Part shown: positions 1 to 11,285 of the stretch, one piece after another
How the letters are laid out: the number at the start of each line of letters is the position of its first letter
How positions within the stretch are numbered: the stretch's first letter is position 1
NCBI GenBank assembly: GCA_028284295.1
Contig: JANQSB010000659.1
Location: 1-35,437, forward strand
Source of the DNA: Myxococcota bacterium
GTDB taxonomy: Bacteria > Myxococcota_A > UBA9160 > UBA4427
Length of the DNA stretch: 35,437 nucleotides
Direction: 5' to 3'
Notes under the pieces: model-generated
The model's input: only the letters and a program-made list of their open reading frames with translations
What the model was told of the DNA's origin: nothing
Database searches by the model: none
Program-made: the position numbers and the translations under genes

Positions 1-1
1 C

Positions 2-679
2 GACGCGCGCCTGCAGTACGCGAACGCCGCCCCGGCCGTGATGCTGGCCAAGGGCGAGTCGCTGGTCATCGACTTCTACGCCGTCTGGCGCCTGGCGGAC
101 GCCCACGCCTTCCGCCGCAGCTACCCGCGCGGCTTCGCGGAGGCCGAGCAACGGATCCTCGAGACGGTGGTCTCGCGGGTGCGGGAGCAGGTGGGCCAGT
201 CGACCCGGGCCGAGCTGCTCGCCCGCTCGGACGTGATCGCCACCCTGGACGACGCGAGCGAGCTGTCGCTCGGGGAAACGGGGATCGACGTGGTCGACGT
301 GCGTCTGAATCGCATCGAGCTGCCGCGCGCCGCCGAGCCCGCCGCCTATGAACAGATGCGCGAGCAGCGGCGCGCCATCTCCCGGGAGCTTCGCGCCGTC
401 GGCAGTCGTCGCGCGCGGGAGATCCGGGCGAACGCCGAGCGCGAGGCCGCACTCACCCTGGCCGAGGCGCAGTCCCAGGCCGAGGTCACCCGGGGTGAGG
501 GCGACGCCGAGTCCGCACGCATCTACGCCCAGGCCCACGGTCGCAACCCGGAGTTCTACGCCTTCGTGCGCAGCCTGCAGGCCTATCGGGAGACCCTCAA
601 GGGAAAGACCACGATGGTGCTGCCCCCGGACCACGAGTTCTTCCGCTTCCTCGATCCGAACGGCGCCCCCGGGCGCTAG
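2..679 (+). CDS. hflC: HflC-type SPFH/band-7 protein, 5' end missing
   Basis: This is the C-terminal 225 residues of an SPFH/prohibitin-domain protein. The frame is open from base 2, so the start and N-terminal membrane anchor lie outside the window. Visible features are the band-7 strand VIDFYAVWRLAD, a charged helical stretch rich in Arg, Glu and Ala (residues 105-165), the motif RGEGDAESARIYA, and the HflC-like end with NPEFYAFVRSLQAY and a final DHEFFRFL. In this family HflC pairs with HflK at the inner membrane and modulates the FtsH protease; hflK is expected just upstream. The stop is 21 bp from the stop of the convergent permease gene. HflK is the main alternative, but the short C-terminus without a Gly/Pro-rich extension favours HflC. 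Confidence 0.85.
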   Translation, partial: DARLQYANAAPAVMLAKGESLVIDFYAVWRLADAHAFRRSYPRGFAEAEQRILETVVSRVREQVGQSTRAELLARSDVIATLDDASELSLGETGIDVVDVRLNRIELPRAAEPAAYEQMREQRRAISRELRAVGSRRAREIRANAEREAALTLAEAQSQAEVTRGEGDAESARIYAQAHGRNPEFYAFVRSLQAYRETLKGKTTMVLPPDHEFFRFLDPNGAPGR

Positions 680-700
680 GACACCCGGGCGCGTCGTCTC

Positions 701-1792
701 TCAGGCAGGCATCTCGAACAGTCGCCACCCGCCGAAGGCGAAGAAGCCCGCGAGCAGGGCCCAGGGGGTGGACGCCGGGGGAAGGAGTCCGCTCACCGTG
801 AGGGTCTCGGCCAGGGTTCGCAGACCGAAGAAGCAGGTCACCGTCGCGATGCCGTAGAGCGCGGGGAGCGTCATGCCGCGTCCCGCCCCGCGCTCGACCC
901 GCGCACCGAGCGGGATGGCGACGAGCACGAAGAGCAGCACCGCGAAGGGCTCGGCCAGCCGGGCATGCAGCAGGGCGCGCGGCCGTTCCGAGCGTCGACC
1001 CTCCTCACCCTCCCGCGCGATCACCTCCGTGAGCTCGCGGACCGACAGCGCCCCGAGGTCGGCGCCCATGAGCGCCACGCCCGTGTGCTCGGCGAGATCG
1101 AGGGTGACCGGACCCTCGTGGTCCTCGATGCGGGGCGCACCCGCTCGGTCCGACGGGTCGAAGCGGTGTACCCGCGGTGCCTCGAAACGGAAGACGTCGT
1201 CCTCGTCGAGCGTCGCGCTGGGAGCCTGGATGCGCCGGAGAAGGCGGCCTCGCGCGTCGAGCTCGAAGATCTGGACTCCCCGCAGGGTGCTCGTCGCCCG
1301 GTCCGCATGCCCGATGTTGTATATCGTGCGTCCGCGCTGGTACCAGAAGGAGCCTTCGCGGAAGCGGATCGACTCGGCTTCGGCCTCGGCGTCGCGTTGG
1401 TTCCAGCCCCGCGTGGCATCGAGGACCCAGGTTTCGTTGAGCAGGAAGGCGCAGGCGGTCAGGACGCCGCCGGTCGCGAGGAGGGGGGCAGCGATTCGTC
1501 GGGGGGAGAGGCCGCCCGCCTTCGCGGCCAGCAGCTCGAGCCATCGGGCAGCGGTCCCGAAGGTGAAGTAGGCGGCACCGAAGGCGGCGATGGGGATGAC
1601 GTCACGCAGATAGTAGGCGGGAACACGAAGCAGCAGGTACTCGGTGACGTCCGCGAGCCCGCCTCCTCCCCGGAGCATGTCCCCGAGGTTGAGCATCATC
1701 TCGACGATGACGAGGGTGATGGTCGAGACGATCAGGAACGCGGCGAAGTAGCCCAGGAAGCGTGCGACCAGATGGCGCGTGAGGATGCGCAC
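701..1792 (-). CDS. lptG: LptG/LptF-type lipopolysaccharide export permease
   Basis: The 363-residue protein has the YjgP/YjgQ permease layout: an N-terminal membrane segment (about residues 10-35), two more hydrophobic segments before residue 125, a periplasmic beta-rich domain (about 130-265), and three C-terminal membrane segments (about 270-355). In this family two such permeases and LptB form the inner-membrane ABC transporter that extracts LPS and passes it to LptC/LptA. Length and layout are usual. I favour LptG over LptF, but the two are hard to separate by eye and no partner gene is visible. The GTG start has no Shine-Dalgarno sequence. It lies 6 nt after an extended -10-like element, and only 32 bp separate it from divergent ribF. 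Confidence 0.82.
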   Translation of the reverse strand: MRILTRHLVARFLGYFAAFLIVSTITLVIVEMMLNLGDMLRGGGGLADVTEYLLLRVPAYYLRDVIPIAAFGAAYFTFGTAARWLELLAAKAGGLSPRRIAAPLLATGGVLTACAFLLNETWVLDATRGWNQRDAEAEAESIRFREGSFWYQRGRTIYNIGHADRATSTLRGVQIFELDARGRLLRRIQAPSATLDEDDVFRFEAPRVHRFDPSDRAGAPRIEDHEGPVTLDLAEHTGVALMGADLGALSVRELTEVIAREGEEGRRSERPRALLHARLAEPFAVLLFVLVAIPLGARVERGAGRGMTLPALYGIATVTCFFGLRTLAETLTVSGLLPPASTPWALLAGFFAFGGWRLFEMPA

Positions 1793-1798
1793 GAGGCG

Positions 1799-1807
1799 AG
1801 CGTAGCA
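1799..1807 (-). promoter_or_regulatory. extended -10-like element ahead of lptG (possible leaderless start)
   Basis: Read on the minus strand this is TGCTACGCT, a TG-n-TACGCT extended -10 pattern, followed by 6 nt and then the GTG start at 1792. A start site 6-7 nt after the hexamer would fall at the first base of the GTG, giving a leaderless mRNA, which fits the missing Shine-Dalgarno sequence. The same 9-mer stands 7 nt ahead of the aroQ ATG. No convincing -35 box is visible. Confidence 0.4.
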
Positions 1808-1824
1808 CGAGGGGGTGCGGGACT

Positions 1825-2775
1825 TTGGAAGCCGTTCGCGGCACGGCCGCGCTGAAGCGCGAGCTTCGCAGGCCGGTTCTCACGATCGGGAACTTCGACG
1901 GACTTCACGTCGGGCACCGCGCGATCATGAAGACCGTTCTGGGTCGGGCGCGCGACCTCGGGGGCGAGGCGGTGGTCTACACCTTCGACCCCCACCCGCG
2001 GAAGGTGTTGCGACCCGAGAGCGCGCCGCAGCTGTTGACGACGCTGGACCAGAAGCTCGAGCTGCTCGAAGAGATGGGGATCGACGTGGCGATCGTCGAG
2101 CCCTTCGACCGCGAGTTCGCAGAGCTCGACCCGCAGGCCTTCGTTCGCGAGTACATCCATCGCCGCATCCGGCCGATGGAGGTCTACGTGGGCTACGACT
2201 TCCACTTCGGGCGCGATCGGGAAGGATCGATGCGTCTGCTCACCGAGACGGGGCCGCGCCTCGGCTTCTCGGTGACCATCTTTCCCGAGGTCACGATCGA
2301 CGGTCGCGACGTGAACTCCACGCGGATTCGCGAGCTGATCGGGCAGGGCGAGGTGGCGGAGGCGGGCCGCCTCCTGGGGCGTCCCTTCCGGGTGCGCGGC
2401 CGGGTGGTCGAGGGACAGCGGCGGGGACGGACCCTGGGCTTTCCGACGGCGAACCTCGAGCCGCACAACGAAGTGATGCCCGAGGCCGGCGTCTACGCCG
2501 GATGGACCCGCTTCGTGGACGACGGCGACCCGGCGCGCGGTCGCGAGATCCCGACGGTGACCAATGTCGGTCAACGTCCCACCTTCGAGGACGGCCGGGG
2601 ATTCGTGGCGGAGGCCCACCTCATCGACTTCTCGGGCGACGTCTACGGTCGCTCGATCGAGCTGAGCTTCGAGCGTCGTCTGCGCCGCGAGCGCCGCTTC
2701 GACGGTCCCGACGCGCTGCGGGAGCAGATCCAGCGCGACGTCGTCGAAGCCCGACGCTGGCTCGAGTCGCGGTGA
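1825..2775 (+). CDS. ribF: bifunctional riboflavin kinase / FAD synthetase
   Basis: RibF phosphorylates riboflavin to FMN and adenylylates FMN to FAD in the cytoplasm. The N-terminal nucleotidyltransferase domain (about residues 17-180) shows TIGNFDGLHVGH, the nucleotide-binding HxGH signature, and YTFDPHPRKVL. The C-terminal flavokinase domain (about 190-312) shows GRTLGFPTANL, GVYAGW and TNVGQRPTF and ends in the usual RFDGPDALREQIQRDV helix. The 316-residue length is standard. The start is a TTG about 8-13 nt after a GAGGGGG Shine-Dalgarno-like run, and the next residues lead straight into the first strand. The stop overlaps the GTG of the following gene as GTGA. Confidence 0.95.
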   Translation: MEAVRGTAALKRELRRPVLTIGNFDGLHVGHRAIMKTVLGRARDLGGEAVVYTFDPHPRKVLRPESAPQLLTTLDQKLELLEEMGIDVAIVEPFDREFAELDPQAFVREYIHRRIRPMEVYVGYDFHFGRDREGSMRLLTETGPRLGFSVTIFPEVTIDGRDVNSTRIRELIGQGEVAEAGRLLGRPFRVRGRVVEGQRRGRTLGFPTANLEPHNEVMPEAGVYAGWTRFVDDGDPARGREIPTVTNVGQRPTFEDGRGFVAEAHLIDFSGDVYGRSIELSFERRLRRERRFDGPDALREQIQRDVVEARRWLESR

Positions 2776-3914
2776 GCGGATCCCTCGAAGGCGGTGATCG
2801 CCCCGACCCGGTCGAGGAGGTCGCGCTCGGTGCGGCCCCCGGCGCCACCGATCCGAAGAGCCCCAGCGCCGGCTGGCGCGACTGGCGGGTCCTCCTGGGT
2901 CTCGCGATCACGGTGGCGGCCTTCGCCTTCGCGTTGCGCGGGATCCCCATCGCTCAGGTCGTGGACGCGCTGGCGGACGCGGACCTGTGGATCCTCTACG
3001 GCATCTCGATCCCCTCCTACCTGTGCGCGGTGTGGTTTCGGGGGTTGCGCTGGCGCCACCTGACCAACCCCATCGCGCCGATCGCGCCGGGGCTGCTCGC
3101 GCGCGGAGTCGCCATCGGCTTCATGGTGAACAACCTGGTTCCGCTGCGGATCGGCGAGGTGGTTCGCGCCTGGTACGTCTCGAAGGAGAGCGGCGTGAAG
3201 GCGTCCGCGCTCTTCGGCACGGTGGTGCTCGAGCGCGTGATCGACGTCGTGGCGGTGGTCCTGATGGCGGCCGCGAGTCTGCTGCTGGCCGGAGCGGGCT
3301 CCGAGGAGCGGCGCTTCCTCGCCCAGGGCGCCCTCCTGCTGCTGCCGGCGGGTATCGTGCCGCTCGTGGTGCTGATCCTGTTGCGGGTCGCCCCGGATGC
3401 CATGCTGCGCCTCGCCGGGGTCTTCCTGCGCCCCTTTCCGGAGCGCTTCGCGCGCGGCGTCGACGAGCTGATGCGCAGCTTCATCCAGGGCCTGGGGGCG
3501 CTCTCGGGGGGCAGCCATCTCTTCTGGATCGGCTTCCATACCGCCACGATCTGGCTGATCTGCTCCATGTTGCCGGTGCTGGCGGGCTTCCTCGCTCTGG
3601 ACATCGACCTCGGCTCGGCGTTCGAGATGGTCGTCGTGTCCTACGTGTCCCTGGCGGCCGTCGGCGTGGCGGTCGCGATCCCGTCGGCGCCCGGCTTCTT
3701 CGGGACCTACCAGCTGGCCTTCAAGACGGTGCTGGTGCAGTTCGGCGTGGCCTCCGCGACGGCCTTCGCCATCGGCCTGCTGGTCTGGTTCGTGTTCTGG
3801 TCGACCCTCACGGTGGCGGGCCTGGTGGTGATGCGGGCGGGGGGAACCCGCCTCTCCGACCTGACGCGCGGGGCCGCCGAGAGCGACTCCGGTACCGCCG
3901 GACAGACCGACTGA
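2772..3914 (+). CDS. LPG synthase transmembrane-region / flippase-like membrane protein (UPF0104 family)
   Basis: A 380-residue integral membrane protein with about eight hydrophobic segments after a short polar N-terminus. It resembles the transmembrane part of lysylphosphatidylglycerol synthase MprF and AglD-like proteins: FRGLRWRHL, then GFMVNNLVPLRIGEVVRAWY (the conserved N-x-x-P-x-R-x-GE region), ALFGTVVLERVID, and a late IPSAPGFFGTYQ motif. The cytoplasmic aminoacyl-transferase domain of full MprF is absent, so a role moving or modifying lipid or glycolipid is inferred and the substrate unknown. The GTG start overlaps the ribF stop, implying translational coupling. The frame stays open far upstream across ribF, but those residues are a shadow of ribF. 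Confidence 0.85.
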   Translation: MSGSLEGGDRPDPVEEVALGAAPGATDPKSPSAGWRDWRVLLGLAITVAAFAFALRGIPIAQVVDALADADLWILYGISIPSYLCAVWFRGLRWRHLTNPIAPIAPGLLARGVAIGFMVNNLVPLRIGEVVRAWYVSKESGVKASALFGTVVLERVIDVVAVVLMAAASLLLAGAGSEERRFLAQGALLLLPAGIVPLVVLILLRVAPDAMLRLAGVFLRPFPERFARGVDELMRSFIQGLGALSGGSHLFWIGFHTATIWLICSMLPVLAGFLALDIDLGSAFEMVVVSYVSLAAVGVAVAIPSAPGFFGTYQLAFKTVLVQFGVASATAFAIGLLVWFVFWSTLTVAGLVVMRAGGTRLSDLTRGAAESDSGTAGQTD

Positions 3915-3935
3915 AAACGTCGCTGAATCGGTAGC

Positions 3936-3951
3936 TTGGGGCGGAAGCTGC
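3936..3951 (+). promoter_or_regulatory. possible sigma-54 (-24/-12) promoter ahead of pilB
   Basis: TTGGGGCGGAAGCTGC has GG and GC dinucleotides at sigma-54 spacing (10 nt between) and matches nine of the twelve fixed positions of TTGGCACG-N4-TTGC. It lies in the 172-bp gap between the LPG-type gene and pilB, about 135 nt before the pilB start. It is much weaker than the two minus-strand sites in this window. The rest of the gap (3952-4086) shows no other clear signal. Confidence 0.35.
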
Positions 3952-4086
3952 GGGTTCCCGAGGCGTCCCCGACCGGGTAAAGATCCCCCGTCGGCAGGCC
4001 GATATCTGGTCGAGATTGCGAGGCTTTTTCGCTCTCGGCCGGGCCGCCCCGCGCGCCGCGTCCGGGAGCCGTGTGGGGGGGAACCC

Positions 4087-5790
<1,704 letters not shown>

Positions 5791-5809
5791 AGGCGGGAAG
5801 GCACCTTCA

Positions 5810-6889
<1,080 letters not shown>

Positions 6890-6903
6890 GGGGAGGGGAC
6901 CCG

Positions 6904-8115
6904 ATGCCCATCTACAACTGGCAGGGCCGGACGCGGGACGGCGCCAAGAAGAAGGGCGCTCTCGAAGCGGCCAACGAGGCCGCGGTCACCGCACAGCTGC
7001 GTTCGCAGGGGATCCTGCCGACCAAGGTCAAGCTGAAGCCCAAGGACGTGGAGGAGATCTTCACCTTCCTGCAGAAGCGGGTGAAGACCAAGGACCTCGT
7101 CATCTTCACGCGACAGTTCGCCGTGATGATCGACGCGGGTCTGCCCCTGGTGCAGTGTCTGCAGATCCTGGGCGACCAGAGCGAGAACCCGACCCTGGCC
7201 CGGACCATCCGGGAGGTGCGGAACGAGGTCGAGGCGGGTGCGACCTTCGCGGAGTCCCTGGCGAAGCACCCCAAGATCTTCGACGACCTCTACGTCAACC
7301 TGGTCGCGGCGGGCGAGGTCGGCGGTATTCTCGACACCATCCTGAACCGCCTGGCCATCCAGCTGGAGAAGTCGGACAAGCTGGCCCGCCAGTTCAAGGG
7401 CGCCATGATCTACCCGATCACGGTGAGCACGATCGCCGTCGGCGTCGTCGTCCTGCTGCTCGTCAAGGTGATCCCGGTCTTCGAGAAGATGTTCGCGGAC
7501 TTCGGTGGGTCGCTGCCGGGGCCGACCCAGACGGTGATCGACCTGTCGAACTGGATGCAGGCGAACGTGCTGTACTGCATCGCGGGCGTGATCGCCGTGA
7601 TCGTCGTGCACTCGCAGGCACGGGCCCGCAGCGTGGCCTATCGCTACCAGACCGACAAGCTGAAGCTCATGCTCCCGCTCTTCGGGAACATCATCAAGAA
7701 GGTCGCGGTGGCCCGCTTCACGCGTACCCTGGGCACCATGATCGCGTCCGGCGTTCCGATCCTCGACGCGCTCGACATCGTGTCGAAGACCGCCGGCAAC
7801 ATGATCATCGAGGAGGAGCTCCAGGAGACGCGGGCGTCGATCTCCGAGGGCAAGACCATCGCCGAGCCCCTGATGAACTCGAAGGTGTTCCCGGGGATGA
7901 TGGTGCAGATGATCGCGGTCGGTGAGGAGACCGGAAACATGGAGGTGATGCTGAACAAGATCGCCGACTTCTACGACGACGAAGTCGACGTGGCGGTGGC
8001 CGCACTCACCTCGATGCTCGAGCCGGTCCTGATGGTGTTCATGGGCGGTGCGATCGGGTCGATCCTGATCGCCATGTACCTGCCGATCTTCACCATCGCC
8101 GACACCATCGGCTGA
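6904..8115 (+). CDS. pilC: type IV pilus inner-membrane platform protein PilC
   Basis: PilC is the inner-membrane platform that couples PilB and PilT rotation to pilin insertion or extraction. The 403-residue protein starts MPIYNWQGRTRDG, the usual PilC/GspF N-terminus, and has two T2SSF repeats (about residues 70-195 and 270-395). Each carries the RQFAVMIDAGLPLVQCL / RFTRTLGTMIASGVPIL pattern and a following GEVGG / GEETGNM turn. Hydrophobic segments are near 172-195, 215-240 and 375-400. The ATG follows AGGGGAGGGG, and 14 nt separate it from pilT; upstream open frame inside pilT is a shadow. Confidence 0.95.
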   Translation: MPIYNWQGRTRDGAKKKGALEAANEAAVTAQLRSQGILPTKVKLKPKDVEEIFTFLQKRVKTKDLVIFTRQFAVMIDAGLPLVQCLQILGDQSENPTLARTIREVRNEVEAGATFAESLAKHPKIFDDLYVNLVAAGEVGGILDTILNRLAIQLEKSDKLARQFKGAMIYPITVSTIAVGVVVLLLVKVIPVFEKMFADFGGSLPGPTQTVIDLSNWMQANVLYCIAGVIAVIVVHSQARARSVAYRYQTDKLKLMLPLFGNIIKKVAVARFTRTLGTMIASGVPILDALDIVSKTAGNMIIEEELQETRASISEGKTIAEPLMNSKVFPGMMVQMIAVGEETGNMEVMLNKIADFYDDEVDVAVAALTSMLEPVLMVFMGGAIGSILIAMYLPIFTIADTIG

Positions 8116-8134
8116 TCAGCAGAAGCGACGCGTC

Positions 8135-9901
8135 GTGACGGGGAGCGAGGGGCTCCGCGATCGCAGTCGAGTCACCGGGGAGCGGTCCTCTCCGGGGCTC
8201 GGCGACCGCGCCCGCCGGCAGGCCGAGCAGCTGCTGCTGGGTCGACTGATCCTCACCGGGGTCAGCTTCGGCATCGCGGCCGTCCTGCAGGCGCCCAACG
8301 GCGAGATGTCCGAGGGCGCGATGACGGGCCTCTTCTGGACCGTGGCGCTCGCCTTCGGCGCGACGGCCATCTCGGCGACCCTGGTCCGCCGCCTCCGCTC
8401 GCTCAACCGCTTCGCGACGGTTCAGATCGGCCTGGACGTGGCGATCGTGACCTCGCTCGTGCACTTCTCGGGCGGCTACGGCTCGCTCTTCGTCTTCCTC
8501 TACGTCGTCGTCACCGTCTACGGTGCCCTGCTCTTCGAGCGCTGGGGCGCCTTCGGCGCGGCCACCCTCAGCGCCGTGGGCTACGGAGCGGTGTTGTGGT
8601 TCGCGGGCGAGGGACTGTCCTGGGATTCGGGTGTGGTGACCTGGGGAGTCCACGTGGGAGCGCTCTTCCTGGTGGGTGCCCTCGCCAGCGTGTTGTCCCG
8701 GGAGCTCCACCGTACGGGCGAGGCCCTCGATCGCCGCACCGACGACCTGATCCGGCTGCGCAACCTGCACGAGCGCACGGTCGAGAGCATCATGAGCGGA
8801 CTGGCGACCAGCGACCGTCGCGGCTGCGTGACCTCCTTCAACCCCGAAGCGGAGCAGATCACGGGGATTCCCGCCGTCGAGGCGATCGGTCGCCGACTCG
8901 ACGACCTGATCCCGGGGGCGGCCGAGGTGCTGGACGACTCTCACTCGGAGAAGGAGGCTTCCGGGCCGCACCGGGTACGCATGCGATACACGGACCGGGC
9001 GGGTCGGGACCTGCACCTCGGGCTCGCGGGCTCGATCCTCTGGGACGAGGACCACGCGGAGGCGGGCCACGTGCTGATCTTCCAGGACGTCAGCGAGGTG
9101 GTGGAGATGGAGCGCCAGCTGCGACGCTCCGAGCGGCTGGCCGCGGTCGGCGAGCTGGCCGCCAAGATGGCCCACGAGATCCGCAATCCGCTGGCCGCGA
9201 TCTCCGGGTCCGTCGAGGTGCTGCGGGCCGGACTCCGGGAGGACGAGACCCAGCCCGAGCACGACCGGCTGATGGGGATCGTGGTGCGCGAGGCGCACCG
9301 GCTGGGCGACCTGATCCAGGACTTCCTCCAGTACGCGCGGCCGAAGCCGCCGAGCCGCAAGTCCATCGCGGTGGCGGCCCTGATCGAGGAGGTGGTGAGC
9401 CTCTTCGAGTCCTCGCTGCCCGAGTCCGTCGAGCTCGCCTTCGAGCCCGGCGTCGAGCCACACGGCCCGCTGGTGGCCCGGGCCGATCCGGACCAGCTTC
9501 GCCAGCTGGTCTGGAACCTCCTCGTGAACGCCGTCCAGGCGATGCCCGAAGGCGGGCGGCTGGCGGTGTCCCTCCGGCCCCTTCGACCCGAGCCCCCTCA
9601 AGCACGTCCCGCAGCGGGCCGAAACGGAGAGAGGGGGGAAGCCCGCAGCCCTGCGCCGTGGGTCGAGATCGCCGTGGCGGACACGGGTGTCGGAATCCCC
9701 AGCGAAGTCCAGGATCAGATCTTCGAGCCCTTCTTCACCACCAAGAAGGGAGGCTCGGGCTTGGGGTTGGCCACGGTGCACCGGATCGTCGAGAGCCACG
9801 CGGGCACGCTGCAGCTGGAGAGCACGCCGGGGGAGGGCACCGTGTTCCGCGTCGGGCTCCCGCCCTCGTCCGCTCCGGATCCCGAGGAGGCCGGCTCGTG
9901 A
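8135..9901 (+). CDS. pilS: PilS-type sensor histidine kinase
   Basis: PilS is the membrane kinase of the PilS-PilR pair that controls pilin transcription with sigma-54. This 588-residue protein has several N-terminal membrane helices (about 35-190), a PAS domain (about 205-325), HisKA with the phospho-acceptor His347 in KMAHEIRNPLAAISG, and an ATPase domain with N box NLLVNAVQAM, G1 DTGVGIP, F box FEPFFTTK and G2 GSGLGLATVHRIVESH. An Arg/Pro-rich insert (about 484-508) interrupts the ATPase domain. The GTG start has only a weak AGAAG upstream, so it is probably coupled to pilC. The stop overlaps the pilR start (GTGA). Confidence 0.9.
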   Translation: MTGSEGLRDRSRVTGERSSPGLGDRARRQAEQLLLGRLILTGVSFGIAAVLQAPNGEMSEGAMTGLFWTVALAFGATAISATLVRRLRSLNRFATVQIGLDVAIVTSLVHFSGGYGSLFVFLYVVVTVYGALLFERWGAFGAATLSAVGYGAVLWFAGEGLSWDSGVVTWGVHVGALFLVGALASVLSRELHRTGEALDRRTDDLIRLRNLHERTVESIMSGLATSDRRGCVTSFNPEAEQITGIPAVEAIGRRLDDLIPGAAEVLDDSHSEKEASGPHRVRMRYTDRAGRDLHLGLAGSILWDEDHAEAGHVLIFQDVSEVVEMERQLRRSERLAAVGELAAKMAHEIRNPLAAISGSVEVLRAGLREDETQPEHDRLMGIVVREAHRLGDLIQDFLQYARPKPPSRKSIAVAALIEEVVSLFESSLPESVELAFEPGVEPHGPLVARADPDQLRQLVWNLLVNAVQAMPEGGRLAVSLRPLRPEPPQARPAAGRNGERGEARSPAPWVEIAVADTGVGIPSEVQDQIFEPFFTTKKGGSGLGLATVHRIVESHAGTLQLESTPGEGTVFRVGLPPSSAPDPEEAGS

Positions 9902-11280
9902 GCGAAGCACGCATCCTGGTCGTCGACGACGAGCGCAGCATGCAGGAGTTCCTCGAGATCTTCCTGCGCCGCGAGGGGTTCGACGTCGCCACCGCCGGCG
10001 ACGTCGACAGTGCGCTGGTTGCGATCGACTCCGACGACTACGACCTCGTCATCACGGACATCCAGATGCCGGGTCGGACGGGCCTGGACCTGCTGCGCGA
10101 GATCCGTCAGCGCAGCAACGACACCGTCGTCCTGATGATCACCGCCTTCGCGAGCACGGACACGGCCATCTCCGCGATGAAGGAAGGCGCCTACGACTAC
10201 ATCACCAAGCCCTTCAAGGTCGAGGAGATTCGCCACGTCATCGAGAAAGCGCTGGAGAAGAAGCTCCTCTCCCGCGAGAACCGACGTCTGCGCAGCGAGC
10301 TCCGATCGCAGCAGCGACATCGGACCATCATCGGTGGAAGCCCGCCCATCCAGCGCATCTTCGACCTGATCGGCCAGGTCGCGCAGACCCGCACCAACGT
10401 CCTGATCTCGGGTGAGAGCGGGACCGGCAAGGAGCTCGTGGCGCGAGACATCCACACCCAGAGCGAGCGCAGCGACAAGCCCTTCGTGGCGGTGAACTGC
10501 GGCGCGATTCCGGAGAACCTGCTCGAGTCCGAGCTCTTCGGCTACGTGAAGGGCGCCTTCACCGGTGCGGTCCAGAACAAGGAGGGCCTCTTCGAGGCCG
10601 CCGACGGCGGCACCCTCTTCCTGGACGAGATCGGCGAGCTCTCGCATCCGCTCCAGGTGAAGCTGCTCCGGGTGATCCAGGAGCGGACCATCCGCCGCGT
10701 GGGCGGGACCAGCGACCAGGCCGTGGACGTGCGGATCGTCTCCGCCACGAACCGGAACCTCTCCGACGAGGTGTCCGCGGGTCGCTTCCGCGAAGACCTC
10801 TACTACCGCCTCAACGTCATCCAGATCGCGGTGCCGCCGCTGCGGGAACGCCGCAGCGACATCCCGCTGCTGGTCACCCACTTCATGCAGAAGTTCTCCG
10901 AGGAGCTCGGGCGTCCGGTTCGCAGCGTCAGCGACGGCGTCATGGGGAAGCTGATGGCGTACGACTTTCCCGGGAACGTTCGCGAGCTCGAGAACCTGGT
11001 GGAGCGCGCGGTCGCGCTCTCGCGAGACGAGCACATCGGCGTCGACGCCCTGCCGCCGGGTCTCTCGGAGCGGGCGCGTCCCGGAGCTCCCCAGATTCCC
11101 GCCGAGGGCATCGACCTCGACCAGGTCCTGGCCGACTACGAGCGCTCGCTCCTGACCCAGGGGCTCGAGCAGGCCGGGGGCGTCAAGAAGCGCGCCGCGC
11201 AGCTCCTGGGCGTCTCGTTCCGCTCCTTCCGCTATCGCCTCGAGAAGCTCGGACTCGACGACGACCCGAACGAGTCCTAG
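9898..11280 (+). CDS. pilR: PilR-type sigma-54-dependent response regulator
   Basis: An NtrC-family activator of 460 residues. The receiver domain (1-120) carries the acidic pocket DD at 10-11, phospho-acceptor Asp54 in VITDIQMPG, and the switch Lys in YITKPFKVEE. The AAA+ domain (about 140-375) has Walker A GESGTGKE, the sigma-54 contact loop GAFTGA, Walker B GGTLFLDEIGEL and the arginine-finger region FREDLYYRLNV. A Fis-type HTH closes the protein (GGVKKRAAQLLGVSFRSFRYR). The GTG start overlaps the pilS stop, so the pair is translationally coupled. Targets may include the sigma-54 sites in this window and an unseen pilA. A second activator of the same architecture lies at 22046-23407. Confidence 0.93.
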   Translation: MSEARILVVDDERSMQEFLEIFLRREGFDVATAGDVDSALVAIDSDDYDLVITDIQMPGRTGLDLLREIRQRSNDTVVLMITAFASTDTAISAMKEGAYDYITKPFKVEEIRHVIEKALEKKLLSRENRRLRSELRSQQRHRTIIGGSPPIQRIFDLIGQVAQTRTNVLISGESGTGKELVARDIHTQSERSDKPFVAVNCGAIPENLLESELFGYVKGAFTGAVQNKEGLFEAADGGTLFLDEIGELSHPLQVKLLRVIQERTIRRVGGTSDQAVDVRIVSATNRNLSDEVSAGRFREDLYYRLNVIQIAVPPLRERRSDIPLLVTHFMQKFSEELGRPVRSVSDGVMGKLMAYDFPGNVRELENLVERAVALSRDEHIGVDALPPGLSERARPGAPQIPAEGIDLDQVLADYERSLLTQGLEQAGGVKKRAAQLLGVSFRSFRYRLEKLGLDDDPNES

Positions 11281-11285
11281 CCCCG

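Noticed and set aside
8090-9910. 606-codon minus-strand frame opposite pilS
   Set aside because: Shadow of the histidine kinase; no recognisable motifs and no start context.
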